Of a stretch of DNA of 33,158 nt, positions 24,070-32,811 are shown one piece after another (the first letter of the stretch is position 1; each line of letters opens with the position of its first letter). Source of the stretch: Nitrospira sp. (GTDB lineage: Bacteria; Nitrospirota; Nitrospiria; Nitrospirales; Nitrospiraceae); contig SWDH01000042.1 in NCBI GenBank assembly GCA_005116945.1, positions 74,088-107,245 of the forward strand. The letters run 5' to 3'. The notes beneath the pieces were generated by a model. It was given only the letters and a program-made list of their open reading frames with translations. It made no database searches and was not told the origin of the DNA. Made by a program: the position numbers and the translations under genes.

Positions 24070-26055
24070 CTACTCATGGTCATCGTCATGAGCATCCGCA
24101 TCCGCATTCTCAGCTTGTGGGAACGGGTGCCTCTGCGCGTGTGTCAACTGGACCTTCCAGATGGCAGGAAGTTTCTGCACCCAACCGTTATAGACATTGG
24201 GGACTGGGAGCACACCCTGGCCACCTTGGCCTCGATTGCCCTCTACCTTGGTGATTGCATCATCTTTCGAGACGTTGTCATTGTCAAGAACCACCCAGCC
24301 GGCAATCTCCGCGTCGGACGCATCGCCATCCCGGTTTGGATCGTAGTCCAAGACGATCAGGCGGTTGGCAAACTTACTAGTGACATAGGCATAGTACCCG
24401 CCACCTCGCTTGGCTCCGAAGTTCACACCATGGCATCCTGGATCACAGATGAGGCTCTTCACCAGGGTGTCCGTCTTGGTGTCGATGATGGTAATCGTAC
24501 CGGTCAAGGTATTCCCCGTGATCACAAATTTTCCGTCTGGGCTCACAGGGGTTTGAATCGGCAATCCACCGATTGCCCCATTACCACCGACAGCCCCTGT
24601 AATCGGGTTATAGTTTTGAAGCAAGTTGATGTCCTTGATCTTCACCGGAGGATTGGCCTTCATATCGATCACGGACGTCGTATGCGACAAGTAGTTAGAC
24701 ACATAATACTTGCTCGAGTCCGGCATCATCGCTGCCGCAATAGGCAATCCGCCTGTAAAGAGTTTCGAGACAACCTCGTCCTTCTCGAAATCGAATAGGG
24801 ACGAGTCAGCCGTATTGGCGTTGGGTGTGGCCATAGTCTTACCATCGAACCCCATCCAATGGGCATGGGGTTGAGTTGGATCTGACTTCTTATTTGGATC
24901 TGGATCTTGCATCGAGATGACACGATGGGGACGGAGAAAGCCCCACCTATTCCGGTCCAGCTCCATCACACCATCTTCTCCATTGAGCGACACATGCACT
25001 TGTTGTGTGTCGACCCGCGTCATGACATGGGCTGGATCCTCGCCGACATTGATCTCCTGCATGAAACGGCCCGTGAGACGATCGATCACGAAGAGGCTCG
25101 CGCCATGCCATTCCGTCTGATAAATCTGTCGTTGATTATGGCTGGCCCACATGTTGTGGCCGTTGTTCATCTTCTGATGCGGCAGTGCGATCTTTCTTTT
25201 GACCTTCCAATTGCGATCGGGGAAGAAGGAACCGACTTCCACCACGCTGATCGTGCCAGGGAACTTTGGCCCTTTCCTGTCAGTCAACTCATATTGGCTA
25301 TCGACCCAGACTTCTCCAACTCCATTGATGCGGGGTCTCTTCGGAGGTGGGATGGTTTCACCATCAAACGTGGTTTGGAGGGCCTCATTTAAATCTTGGA
25401 CAACAGCGCCGCCAGTTAAGGCGACAGGCACAGGAGGATAGGCCGGCTTATAGGGGAGGCCCACCTTAGTGTAGTCTTTCCAATTCGACGGACTGGTCAC
25501 AACGAAAAATGCGCGCAGCAACCGAAGCCCCAGATTTGAATTGCTGGGAAAGTCTCCGACCCCTTCTAGGTGGAGATCATTGGCGCCGCCTTGGGCATTA
25601 CCGATATCAAATGCCGGGACTGTTTCCCCCTTCTTATTCACCGTTGTCGTGTTAGGATCGTCAACGATGACACCGCCGAGCATGTAGGGATGGACCTTGC
25701 ACACAAACACATACAAGCCAGGAGTCTTCAGAGTCACGTGAAAATTGTCGAAATTTGCCGCGGACTGGTCAAGCTTTTCGCTGTCGACTGCTGCCGCTGG
25801 GAAAATCAGGCTCGTGACGGTGTGCAGACTTTCTGAGGTGCGCCCGCGAACTGGGTCATTCTGGGTAAACGTCACCTTGTCGCCTGGGTTAATAATGGCC
25901 AGGGAGCGGGTCCCCACAATTTGATTGCCCGTATCGAACCAATACCCTGGGATATCAGTGACATCAAAATTCACGGTTGCTTGTTCGGCGAGAGCGAGAT
26001 CTCTCGCGCCAAGCATCAGTCCCGTCATTAACAGGGCTACTTGCAAGTACTTCAT
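24070..26055 (-). CDS. Periplasmic cupredoxin + beta-propeller copper-type metalloprotein
   Basis: The 661-residue precursor has a signal peptide (first ~23 residues, ending ALAEQA). Residues ~25-135 are a cupredoxin domain with a full type 1 copper ligand set: His78 (SLHTV), and Cys119, His122 and Met125 in VCKVHPYM. Residues ~245-625 form a YVTN/NosZ-like beta-propeller (SVIDMK, VSPDGKFVITGN, GTITIIDTKTDTLVKSL). The propeller is unusually rich in His (H300, H306, H317, H343, H397, H399, H542) and holds CDPGCHG at 537-543, a CX3CH arrangement. The C-terminus is His/Asp-rich (ADAHDDDHE). A periplasmic electron-transfer or metal-dependent redox role is inferred; no specific enzyme is recognised. 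The ATG at 26055 has AAGGAGG 6 bases upstream. It is flanked by two paralogous HEAT-like lipoproteins. Confidence 0.85.
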   Translation of the reverse strand: MKYLQVALLMTGLMLGARDLALAEQATVNFDVTDIPGYWFDTGNQIVGTRSLAIINPGDKVTFTQNDPVRGRTSESLHTVTSLIFPAAAVDSEKLDQSAANFDNFHVTLKTPGLYVFVCKVHPYMLGGVIVDDPNTTTVNKKGETVPAFDIGNAQGGANDLHLEGVGDFPSNSNLGLRLLRAFFVVTSPSNWKDYTKVGLPYKPAYPPVPVALTGGAVVQDLNEALQTTFDGETIPPPKRPRINGVGEVWVDSQYELTDRKGPKFPGTISVVEVGSFFPDRNWKVKRKIALPHQKMNNGHNMWASHNQRQIYQTEWHGASLFVIDRLTGRFMQEINVGEDPAHVMTRVDTQQVHVSLNGEDGVMELDRNRWGFLRPHRVISMQDPDPNKKSDPTQPHAHWMGFDGKTMATPNANTADSSLFDFEKDEVVSKLFTGGLPIAAAMMPDSSKYYVSNYLSHTTSVIDMKANPPVKIKDINLLQNYNPITGAVGGNGAIGGLPIQTPVSPDGKFVITGNTLTGTITIIDTKTDTLVKSLICDPGCHGVNFGAKRGGGYYAYVTSKFANRLIVLDYDPNRDGDASDAEIAGWVVLDNDNVSKDDAITKVEGNRGQGGQGVLPVPNVYNGWVQKLPAIWKVQLTHAQRHPFPQAENADADAHDDDHE

Positions 26056-26224
26056 GTAGGGCCTCCTTAAACAAACACGCGTATTTAGTTATGGACCTGA
26101 ACGCACCTGAACTGCCAGACGCTCATAGGACTTGACGTTATGCCTCCTTTCTGACTGCTTTGCATGACCGGTTAACTGCACGTCGCTCTTTGCTGTTAGG
26201 GTACCGCTCTCGGATGTTTCCTAT

Positions 26225-26767
26225 TCAGTCTCGCCCTTGCGCCTGCTCGACTTTCCAGTATCGCTCGATGATCTCCGTCGCCTTTGTCCGCACATCTTCA
26301 TTCTCGTCTTCCAGCGCCGCGATCACCGAATCCGGTAGCGCCGTGATTCCCTGCTTTGCCCATCGATCCAGCGCGCGAAGCCGTACATGGACATCCGGCG
26401 AGTCGAGGTCCTTGGCTATCGACTCTGGTATGCCTGGAATAGCCACCTTGTTCTGCCCATCGGTCTCAACATCGCTTGTATCTGCAGACTTGGTCAATTT
26501 GTTCTCCTGGACGATACTATTGTCTCCGGGGATTGTCCCGCGTCCCGATACAGAACCTGCTCCGTTTCCTGACGGGATAGGAGCAGCGTCTGTTTTTCTC
26601 CCTTGCCCTGCGCCTTGTGCCGCTGGCCCACTCACACTTGCACGCGGCCCAATGCTCTGCGCATTGTCAGACGAAGCCTGTCCGCACCCGGCCAGTCCAG
26701 CGAAGAACATCAGGCTCAGGAAAAGCGCCAGGCACGATCGCTGGGAACGTAATGCCTGTTTGCTCAT
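26225..26767 (-). CDS. HEAT-repeat-like lipoprotein (paralogue of the gene at 23150-23770)
   Basis: The 180-residue precursor has a lipoprotein signal ([16 protein letters not shown], lipobox LAGC), a Gly/Ser/Asp-rich linker of ~75 residues, and a short HEAT-like helical module. The module reads [20 protein letters not shown] and [20 protein letters not shown], ending in [11 protein letters not shown]. The start is ATG 26767 (MSKQALRSQ); ATG 26788 is an alternative. It lies ~170 bp upstream of the cupredoxin-propeller gene on the same strand and has a promoter at 26845-26873. The close sequence match to the gene on the far side of the propeller gene indicates duplication. The function is unknown. 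Confidence 0.8.
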
Positions 26768-26844
26768 GTTCGAACTAGCGAGACACATAGGTCGAGTACA
26801 TCCGTCAGTGAGCCCAATCGGCGCATAACTGCCATGAGAGCCGT

Positions 26845-26873
26845 TTTATACTAAAGCAGCTCTACTTAGTAAA
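26845..26873 (-). promoter_or_regulatory. Sigma70-type promoter for the HEAT lipoprotein gene
   Basis: On the minus strand, TTTACT (26873-26868) and TATAAA (26850-26845) are separated by 17 bp, ~78 bp upstream of the start codon. Confidence 0.65.
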
Positions 26874-27143
26874 CAAAAATCTTAGGTGAGTTAATGTAAA
26901 TACTCTCTCTATGACATTCTTGAGCAATCTAGAAATCTGACATCCAGCCACACAGCAAACTGCGTGCCCAACAGAACATGCACATGCCGTCGGTCGTTTC
27001 CTACGATTTTTTCAAGAATTTCTCCTGTGGAAAGTAGCCCGAGAAGGATGGAGTGTGTTCGAGGTGAATCGAATTGGATTCACCACCGAATCGAATAGAC
27101 CAGCTAAGGAGTTGTCGGGAAAGGAACGTGGATACACCGATCC

Positions 27144-27169
27144 GCCCACTGCTTCTGTTGGCAGTGGGC
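27144..27169 (-). terminator. Hairpin downstream of fumC, possible terminator without U tract
   Basis: GCCCACTGC (27144-27152) pairs perfectly with GCAGTGGGC (27161-27169) around an 8-base loop, ~20 bp past the fumC stop. The following minus-strand sequence (GGATCGGTG) is not T-rich, so it may act as an RNA 3'-end stabiliser rather than an intrinsic terminator. Confidence 0.45.
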
Positions 27170-27187
27170 ACTGTGAGCCGCGCCCTT

Positions 27188-28636
27188 CTATCCTCCCGCG
27201 CTGCCGACCGGGCCGCCCGGTTCGGTCATACGCCAGGGATCGAGCAACGCGGCGAGCCGCTTTTCTGAGAGGACGTTCTGTTCTTGGGCGATCTGACGCA
27301 CGGTCTTGCCTGACTTATACGCCTCCTTAGCCAGCCTCGCCGCCGCGTCGTAGCCGATCTCCGGGGCCAGCGCGGTACACATCGCCAGGCTCTCCTCGAT
27401 CAGACTCTTGCACCGTGCCTCGTTGGCAGTAATCCCATCAATGCACTTGGTCGCAAAGTTCGCAGAGGCGGTGGAGAGCAGTTCAATCGATTGGAACAGG
27501 TTATAGGCCATGACCGGCAGCATTACGATCAGTTCGAAGTTAGCCGCCTGCCCACCCACGGTAATCGTGACATCGTTCCCGATGACTTGCGCGCAGACCA
27601 TCGTCACCGATTCCGCAATGACCGGGTTCACCTTGCCCGGCATGATGGAGGAGCCTGGTTGGGTCTCCGGGAGATTGATCTCCCCTAGCCCGCAGCGGGG
27701 GCCGGAGCCCAACCAGCGGATGTCGTTGGCGATCTTCATCAGACTGACGGCCAGGGTCTTGAGCGCGCCGCTCGTCTCCACCAGTGAATCCTGCGCGGAC
27801 TGCGCTTCAAAGTGGTTTCCGGCTTCGAGAAAGGTACAGCCGGTCTCCTTGGAAATGAGGGCCAGGACCTTGGCGGAGAACTTCGGATGGCAATTGAGCC
27901 CGGTGCCGACGGCGGTGCCACCCAGCGCCACTTCGCTGAGGGCCGCTTGGGCCTGTTTCACCCGCTGAATCCCCAATTCAATCTGCCGGGCATATCCACC
28001 GAATTCCTGCCCCAATCGCACCGGCGTCGCATCTTGTAAATGGGTACGTCCGATCTTGACGATCCGATCGAATTCTTTCGCTTTGCGTGTCAACGATTTC
28101 TGTAAGCCGGTGAGGGCCGGAATGAGCTGCTGTTGGATCAGTTCTCCGGCGGCAATGTGAATGGCCGTGGGAATGACGTCGTTGCTGGATTGGCCAAGAT
28201 TCACGTGATCATTGGGGTGCACCAGCTTACTGCCGCGTGTGCCCCCTAACAGTTCGGTGGCCCGATTGGAGATCACCTCGTTGGTATTCATGTTTGTCGA
28301 AGTGCCTGACCCTGTTTGAAAGATATCCACGGGGAATTCCGCATCGAGTCGGCCTTCGATCACGTCGGTCGCGGCCTGCGTAATGGCACGGGCGGTGGCC
28401 TTGTCGAGGAGGCTCAGGGACTGATTGACGGTGGCTGCGGCCCGTTTGATCCGGCCCAAGGCCCGAATCATGGCGCGCGGGAAGCGCAGCGAACTGATGG
28501 GAAAGTTCTCAATGGCGCGGGCGGTTTGCACACCATAATAGGCGGTCGCCGGCACAGCCAGCTCGCCCATGCTGTCACGTTCAAGACGGGTGGTGGATGA
28601 AGACTGAATGGGGGCCGTGGGCGTTCGCTTCTTCAT
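27188..28636 (-). CDS. fumC: Fumarate hydratase, class II
   Basis: Interconverts fumarate and malate in the TCA cycle (oxidative or reductive). The 482-residue homotetrameric lyase has TGSGTSTNMNTNEVISNRA, HPNDHVNLGQSSNDVIPTAI, KIGRTHLQDATPVRLGQEFGG, NDIRWLGSGPRCGLGEI and the superfamily signature GSSIMPGKVNP. HPNDHVN favours fumarase over aspartase, which usually has HPNDDVN. The N-terminus has ~15 extra residues. The start ATG at 28636 has AGGAG about 8 bases upstream. It is a single gene, separated from mtnA by 270 bp in which I see no supported gene. Confidence 0.95.
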   Translation of the reverse strand: MKKRTPTAPIQSSSTTRLERDSMGELAVPATAYYGVQTARAIENFPISSLRFPRAMIRALGRIKRAAATVNQSLSLLDKATARAITQAATDVIEGRLDAEFPVDIFQTGSGTSTNMNTNEVISNRATELLGGTRGSKLVHPNDHVNLGQSSNDVIPTAIHIAAGELIQQQLIPALTGLQKSLTRKAKEFDRIVKIGRTHLQDATPVRLGQEFGGYARQIELGIQRVKQAQAALSEVALGGTAVGTGLNCHPKFSAKVLALISKETGCTFLEAGNHFEAQSAQDSLVETSGALKTLAVSLMKIANDIRWLGSGPRCGLGEINLPETQPGSSIMPGKVNPVIAESVTMVCAQVIGNDVTITVGGQAANFELIVMLPVMAYNLFQSIELLSTASANFATKCIDGITANEARCKSLIEESLAMCTALAPEIGYDAAARLAKEAYKSGKTVRQIAQEQNVLSEKRLAALLDPWRMTEPGGPVGSAGG

Positions 28637-28907
28637 ACGTCAGACTCCTGGTAAATAGATGCGTGGTACGGGCGGGCGTCATGATAAACGCTGCACGAGG
28701 ATGGACACAAGAGGGTGACGTGATAGACGCATTTATCTACCCCATCACATTCACGCCCGTCGTGACGTTTTTCATGGAAAGCAAGATGCAGTTCGAGATC
28801 AGCACACTATGGGAGCCAGGTTGGCGTGGGAATAGTCATTCTGTTGCCCTCCACTGCGATAGCTGGGTCATCATAAAAGTAGAACGTCTTCGTCTTACGG
28901 CGATGGG

Positions 28908-29939
28908 CTACAGCTGAAACTGTGCCGCGAGATCACCTGGCTTGAAGACGCCTCGTTCGGTGATGATACCGGTGATCCATTCCGCCGGGGTCACGTCGAA
29001 AGCCGGATTGTAGACGGGGACACCTTTGGGTGCCACGGGATGGCTACCATGGATGGTCGTGACTTCTGAAGGATTCCGTTGTTCGATCGGAATATCCGCT
29101 CCTGTTTTAGTCTTCAAATCGATCGTGGAATAGGGCGCTGCTACATAAAAGGGGATCCCGTGGGCTCTCGCCAGGACGGCCACTGAATAGGTACCGATTT
29201 TATTTGCCACGTCTCCATTGGCCGCAATCCGATCGGCCCCCACGATACAGAGGTGGATCTTCCCCTGCCGCATGAGTGCCCCGGCCATATTGTCTGTGAT
29301 AAGCGTCACAGGAATCTTGTCTTCCATCAACTCCCAGGCCGTAAGGCGCGCGCCTTGCAAGACCGGCCGGGTTTCGTCAGCAATGACCTGGATCTGCTTT
29401 CCCTGCTCCCACGCCGCGCGAATGACCCCCAGTGCCGTGCCATAGCCTGCTGTTGCCAGCGCACCGGCATTGCAATGGGTCAGGATCGTTTGGCCGCTTG
29501 CGATCAGATCTGCACCGTGTTTCCCCATGGCCTTACAGAGCGCAATATCTTCATCCAGAATGACTTGGGATTCCTTCAGTAGCGCAGTCTTGATGAATGC
29601 AATCGGCTCCCCACGTAAGGAGGCGAGCAGGTGTTTCATCCGCTCGATGGCCCAAAACAGATTGACCGCCGTCGGCCTGGTCGCCGCCAGATGATCGCAG
29701 ATCGTGTGCACCTGCCTGGCGAAGGACTCGTAGTCGGGAGAGATGACGATCTGAGCACCCAGTGCAACCCCCATCGCCGCCGTCACACCGATCGCCGGCG
29801 CCCCTCTGACTTTGAGCTGACGAATCGCATCGGCAACAGTCTGATAGTCACGGCAGTCTAGAAACTCGACGGACTCCGGTAACCGGCTCTGGTCAAGTAG
29901 TCGTACAGCGCCATCTTTCCATTCAACAGTAGGAACCAT
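28908..29939 (-). CDS. mtnA: S-methyl-5-thioribose-1-phosphate isomerase
   Basis: Isomerises methylthioribose-1-phosphate to methylthioribulose-1-phosphate in methionine salvage; cytosolic. The 343-residue protein has the aIF2B-like fold. The family start is [16 protein letters not shown], followed by [51 protein letters not shown] with the catalytic Cys, [20 protein letters not shown], and [20 protein letters not shown] with the catalytic Asp. The ATG at 29939 fits the family; an in-frame GTG ending at 30005 would add 22 residues and overlap the upstream gene. No good ribosome binding site is visible for either. No other methionine-salvage gene is adjacent. Confidence 0.95.
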   Translation of the reverse strand: MVPTVEWKDGAVRLLDQSRLPESVEFLDCRDYQTVADAIRQLKVRGAPAIGVTAAMGVALGAQIVISPDYESFARQVHTICDHLAATRPTAVNLFWAIERMKHLLASLRGEPIAFIKTALLKESQVILDEDIALCKAMGKHGADLIASGQTILTHCNAGALATAGYGTALGVIRAAWEQGKQIQVIADETRPVLQGARLTAWELMEDKIPVTLITDNMAGALMRQGKIHLCIVGADRIAANGDVANKIGTYSVAVLARAHGIPFYVAAPYSTIDLKTKTGADIPIEQRNPSEVTTIHGSHPVAPKGVPVYNPAFDVTPAEWITGIITERGVFKPGDLAAQFQL

Positions 29940-29980
29940 GGAGGGATTTTGTAGCGGGAACTGCGGCACAGTGCAAGGGG

Positions 29981-31150
29981 TTAGTGCTTCTGGCGACCGC
30001 TCCATTCCAATATCGTGATAATGACCACAATCAAGGCCGCCTGTAGCAACAGTAACAGCGCTTCAGTGGTTTCGGCATGACGGAGCGCTAACGCCGCGAG
30101 CCCGAGGCAAATGGTCATCAAACAGATCACTGCGACACTGGCTTGGCGAGACCCCAAGGCACGTTCCAACCGATGATGAAGGTGGTCTTTCCCCACGTAG
30201 TCGAGCCACTCCTTGATGGAGTGCACTTTCCCTGTCGCGACCCGTTCCACGGTGATGTGGATCATATCGTAGATGAGCACGCCGAAGATGAGGAGCGGGT
30301 TGCTGAACGAGACGATTGGACTATGATCCGCCCAATTCCCTTTCACGGCGAGACAGGCCAGTGTGAATCCCAGGAAGGTTGCCCCCCCATCTCCAAGAAA
30401 AATGACAGCAGGCTTACGTCCTCGAAAATTATACGGAAGAAACCCTACCCCTGCGCCAATGACGGCAATGGCGAGCCAGCCCAATCCCGACTGATTCGTT
30501 TCAAACGCCACCGCGCCCATAAATCCAGCGATCAGAATGGCCAAACCTGTGGCCAGCCCATCCATGCCGTCGAAAAAATTAAAGGCATTCGTGATCCCGA
30601 CGATCCAGAGCAACGTCAGCATGACATTCGCCACATCGCCAACTGAGCCACTTGGAAACAGCGTCAGAACCTTGCCCGTTGCAATGACAATCCCCGCCGC
30701 CGCCAGTTGAGCAACCAGCTTGGACCATGCGGGCAGTTCACATACATCGTCGATCACGCCGACCACCAACAGCAGCGACCCCGCTGCAAGGATTCCGATC
30801 ATCCAGTCCGGCAGGATTGAATTCAACAGGACCGAACCGAGGAATCCTAGAAAGACAGCGACACCACCGAGCCTAGGAGTAGGATGCGCATGGATTTTAC
30901 GCGCGGACGGTTGATCGACCAACCCCCACTGATGGCTGAGATGTGCCATGAACGGTGTCAATGCGCCGGCGCCAAGAAAAGCGAAGAGGAGGATATAGAG
31001 CCACCGAAGACCTTCGAATACAAAGAATTGACGGACCATGGGAACCGCTAAAGCCACCACACCCAGCAGAGCCCCCAGGGCAATCGGTGTCAGCCAACGC
31101 CGGCTGCTACGCAACGCAAAGGGTGAAATCTCTATATCGATAGCCTTCAT
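29981..31150 (-). CDS. WecA/TagO-like undecaprenyl-phosphate N-acetylhexosamine-1-phosphate transferase
   Basis: An inner-membrane polyprenyl-phosphate sugar-1-phosphate transferase (MraY/WecA superfamily) that would start a lipid-linked glycan. The 389-residue protein has ~10 membrane segments. Motifs are [35 protein letters not shown] (Asp-Asp pair), [25 protein letters not shown], and the cytoplasmic His-rich loop [14 protein letters not shown]. The DHLHHRL form fits WecA/TagO more than MraY. The start ATG overlaps the stop of the DegT aminotransferase as ATGA (31147-31150), so they are translationally coupled. mtnA follows 41 bp downstream and could share the transcript. Confidence 0.9.
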   Translation of the reverse strand: MKAIDIEISPFALRSSRRWLTPIALGALLGVVALAVPMVRQFFVFEGLRWLYILLFAFLGAGALTPFMAHLSHQWGLVDQPSARKIHAHPTPRLGGVAVFLGFLGSVLLNSILPDWMIGILAAGSLLLVVGVIDDVCELPAWSKLVAQLAAAGIVIATGKVLTLFPSGSVGDVANVMLTLLWIVGITNAFNFFDGMDGLATGLAILIAGFMGAVAFETNQSGLGWLAIAVIGAGVGFLPYNFRGRKPAVIFLGDGGATFLGFTLACLAVKGNWADHSPIVSFSNPLLIFGVLIYDMIHITVERVATGKVHSIKEWLDYVGKDHLHHRLERALGSRQASVAVICLMTICLGLAALALRHAETTEALLLLLQAALIVVIITILEWSGRQKH

Positions 31151-32226
31151 GAAAGTACCTGCACCAATGATCGCTGAATCTGCAGAACTTCATCGTCTGT
31201 GAGATCGGGATAGAGCGGAATTGACAGTGCTGTTCGGTCCGCTTCATCGCTATGGGGGAAACCTGGCTGATCAAGATAACGGTGAAGCGGGCGGAAAACA
31301 GGCTGACGACAGTGAATCCCCTGCTGATCCAACCGGCTGATCATCATCGCGAGACCACCAGAGGCGGTCTGTGCATGTGGCAGCCTGATTACAAATCTAT
31401 AGTAACCATGCGTTCTACCATGGGGCACGGTCGGACAGACGGCAGTCTTAGAAGAAAGCGTGTCACGATACGCTGCAGCGAGGAGTGAGCGCCGTCCGTG
31501 AAAGGCAGAGAACCGCCCTAACTGAGAGAGCCCGAGCGCGGCTTGCAAGTCGGTAAGCTTGAGATTGAAGGAAGATGGATCTAAGGTTGCTGCGCCATCA
31601 TATTCACGCAGCGATGTGATTCGTTCGAGCAACGACGCGTCATTCGACAACACCATCCCACCTTCTCCACCACACAACATCTTCGTCGCATAAAAGGAAC
31701 AGATGGTGAGCCGCCCAACCGTGCCAACACGGCGACCCTGCTCTGTTACCCCTAACGTCTGAGCACAATCCTCAATCAATGGAATCCCCAGCCGCTCCAG
31801 CGCAGTCAGATCGGCCGGCAGGCCGAATAGATGTGGGACAATGATCGCACGTGTTTTCTTCGTCACCGCCAGACGGGCTGCAAGTGGATCGATATTGAAC
31901 GTATTCACATCAATGTCGACAAGCCTCGCCTGTGCCCCGACTCGTTGCGTCGCAAGCCAGGGCGCGGCACACACATAACTCGGCATGATTACTTCGTCGC
32001 CCGTTCCAATCCTAAGCGCCCGTAACGCCAGCTCCAGCGCCGCAGTCCCTGAGCTGACTGCCACCCCACCCCGCACGCCGACAAAGGAGGCCATCTCACG
32101 CTCAAATCGCTCAACCCAAGGCCCTTGAGCTATCTGACCAGAGCGAAGCACATCGGCCGTGACTTGCAAATCCTCCTGTGAAATCGCAGGCCGTGAGTGT
32201 GGAATCATGGTCGCCAGCGTCGTCAT
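31147..32226 (-). CDS. DegT/DnrJ/EryC1/StrS-family PLP-dependent sugar aminotransferase
   Basis: This family transfers an amino group to keto-sugar nucleotides for envelope polysaccharides. The 359-residue protein has the N-terminal SRPAISQEDLQVTADVLRSG and VAVSSGTAALELALRAL, which binds PLP phosphate. GDEVIMPSYVCAAPWLA and PLIEDCAQTLGV (PLP-interacting Asp) follow, and the Schiff-base Lys lies in SFYATKMLCGGEGGMV. The Cys after the Lys-Met replaces the more usual Ser/Asn. Both ends overlap neighbours by 4 bases: ATGA with the upstream PIG-L gene and ATGA with the downstream WecA-like gene. This makes a tight three-gene envelope-glycan operon. The exact substrate cannot be assigned. Confidence 0.92.
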   Translation of the reverse strand: MTTLATMIPHSRPAISQEDLQVTADVLRSGQIAQGPWVERFEREMASFVGVRGGVAVSSGTAALELALRALRIGTGDEVIMPSYVCAAPWLATQRVGAQARLVDIDVNTFNIDPLAARLAVTKKTRAIIVPHLFGLPADLTALERLGIPLIEDCAQTLGVTEQGRRVGTVGRLTICSFYATKMLCGGEGGMVLSNDASLLERITSLREYDGAATLDPSSFNLKLTDLQAALGLSQLGRFSAFHGRRSLLAAAYRDTLSSKTAVCPTVPHGRTHGYYRFVIRLPHAQTASGGLAMMISRLDQQGIHCRQPVFRPLHRYLDQPGFPHSDEADRTALSIPLYPDLTDDEVLQIQRSLVQVLS

Positions 32227-32807
32227 TGGCCGATATTAATAAACAATCGCAACGGCACGAAGCCTTCTGCATTTTTCACCCGACCCTGGATGCCGCGGAA
32301 ATGCGCCCCGGCCCGAATCACATCCACAATACTCAGACCTTCAATGTTGGTCTTCCTTACCTGCGAGGCGTGGGTCTCGATTGATTTGACCTTGTCCTCG
32401 AGCACATGGTCGATGTCGACGAACACGGTCGGCGAAAAATTCTGGGTAGTCGGTCCCTCATAGAACAACACGTTCTGAGTGTAGCGGGTTGCGGTAATCG
32501 TACTCATCGCCAGGTGCCGGTGATCTTGATGGGTGTCGTCGTGATAGTGCGAGAAAATGAAGTGTGGCTGAATTTCCTTTACCACCTCTTCAATTTCCTG
32601 AATGAGTTCGCGCCCCATCGGAACGGCCGTGTCCTCATACCCACCCCAATAAATTTTTTCGACCTGTAATTGTTTCGCCGATTCTTCCTGCTCGCGCTTG
32701 CGTACGCCGCCCACCCCACCCTTATCCCCGGACGTCATCACCATCAGGAAAATGCGATGCCCCTTTTGCGCATACTTGAGCAATGTTCCTCCGCACCCCG
32801 CTTCAAT
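32223..32807 (-). pseudogene. PIG-L family N-acetylglucosaminyl deacetylase-like protein, 5' end missing
   Basis: PIG-L proteins are zinc-dependent deacetylases acting on N-acetylglucosamine lipids and related sugars. The visible ~195 residues begin at IEAGCGGTLLKYAQKGHRIF and include VMTSGDKGG and EIQPHFIFSHYHDDTHQDHRHLA with a zinc-binding His. The expected N-terminus (Met...AHPDD, which supplies a His/Asp zinc ligand pair and the catalytic base) is absent. Upstream of Ile the frame stays open but turns into antisense of a YyaL-type gene. A TTG at 32783 is the only plausible start, and it would remove still more of the domain. The gene is therefore broken here, by deletion or by a chimeric assembly join at 32807-32812. 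It is coupled by ATGA to the DegT gene. Confidence 0.85.
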
Positions 32808-32811
32808 ATAC

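Larger units (their letters stand above)
26768..27187. other. 420-bp intergenic region with promoter and hairpin
   Basis: This AT-richer spacer holds the promoter of the HEAT lipoprotein gene (26845-26873) and a hairpin past the end of fumC (27144-27169). No coding frame with family resemblance or ribosome binding site was found on either strand. Confidence 0.5.

Noticed and set aside
28597-28917. 106-residue plus-strand frame in the fumC-mtnA gap
   Set aside because: It overlaps the 5' end of fumC and the 3' end of mtnA, and its translation resembles no known family. It could be a remnant but cannot be supported.
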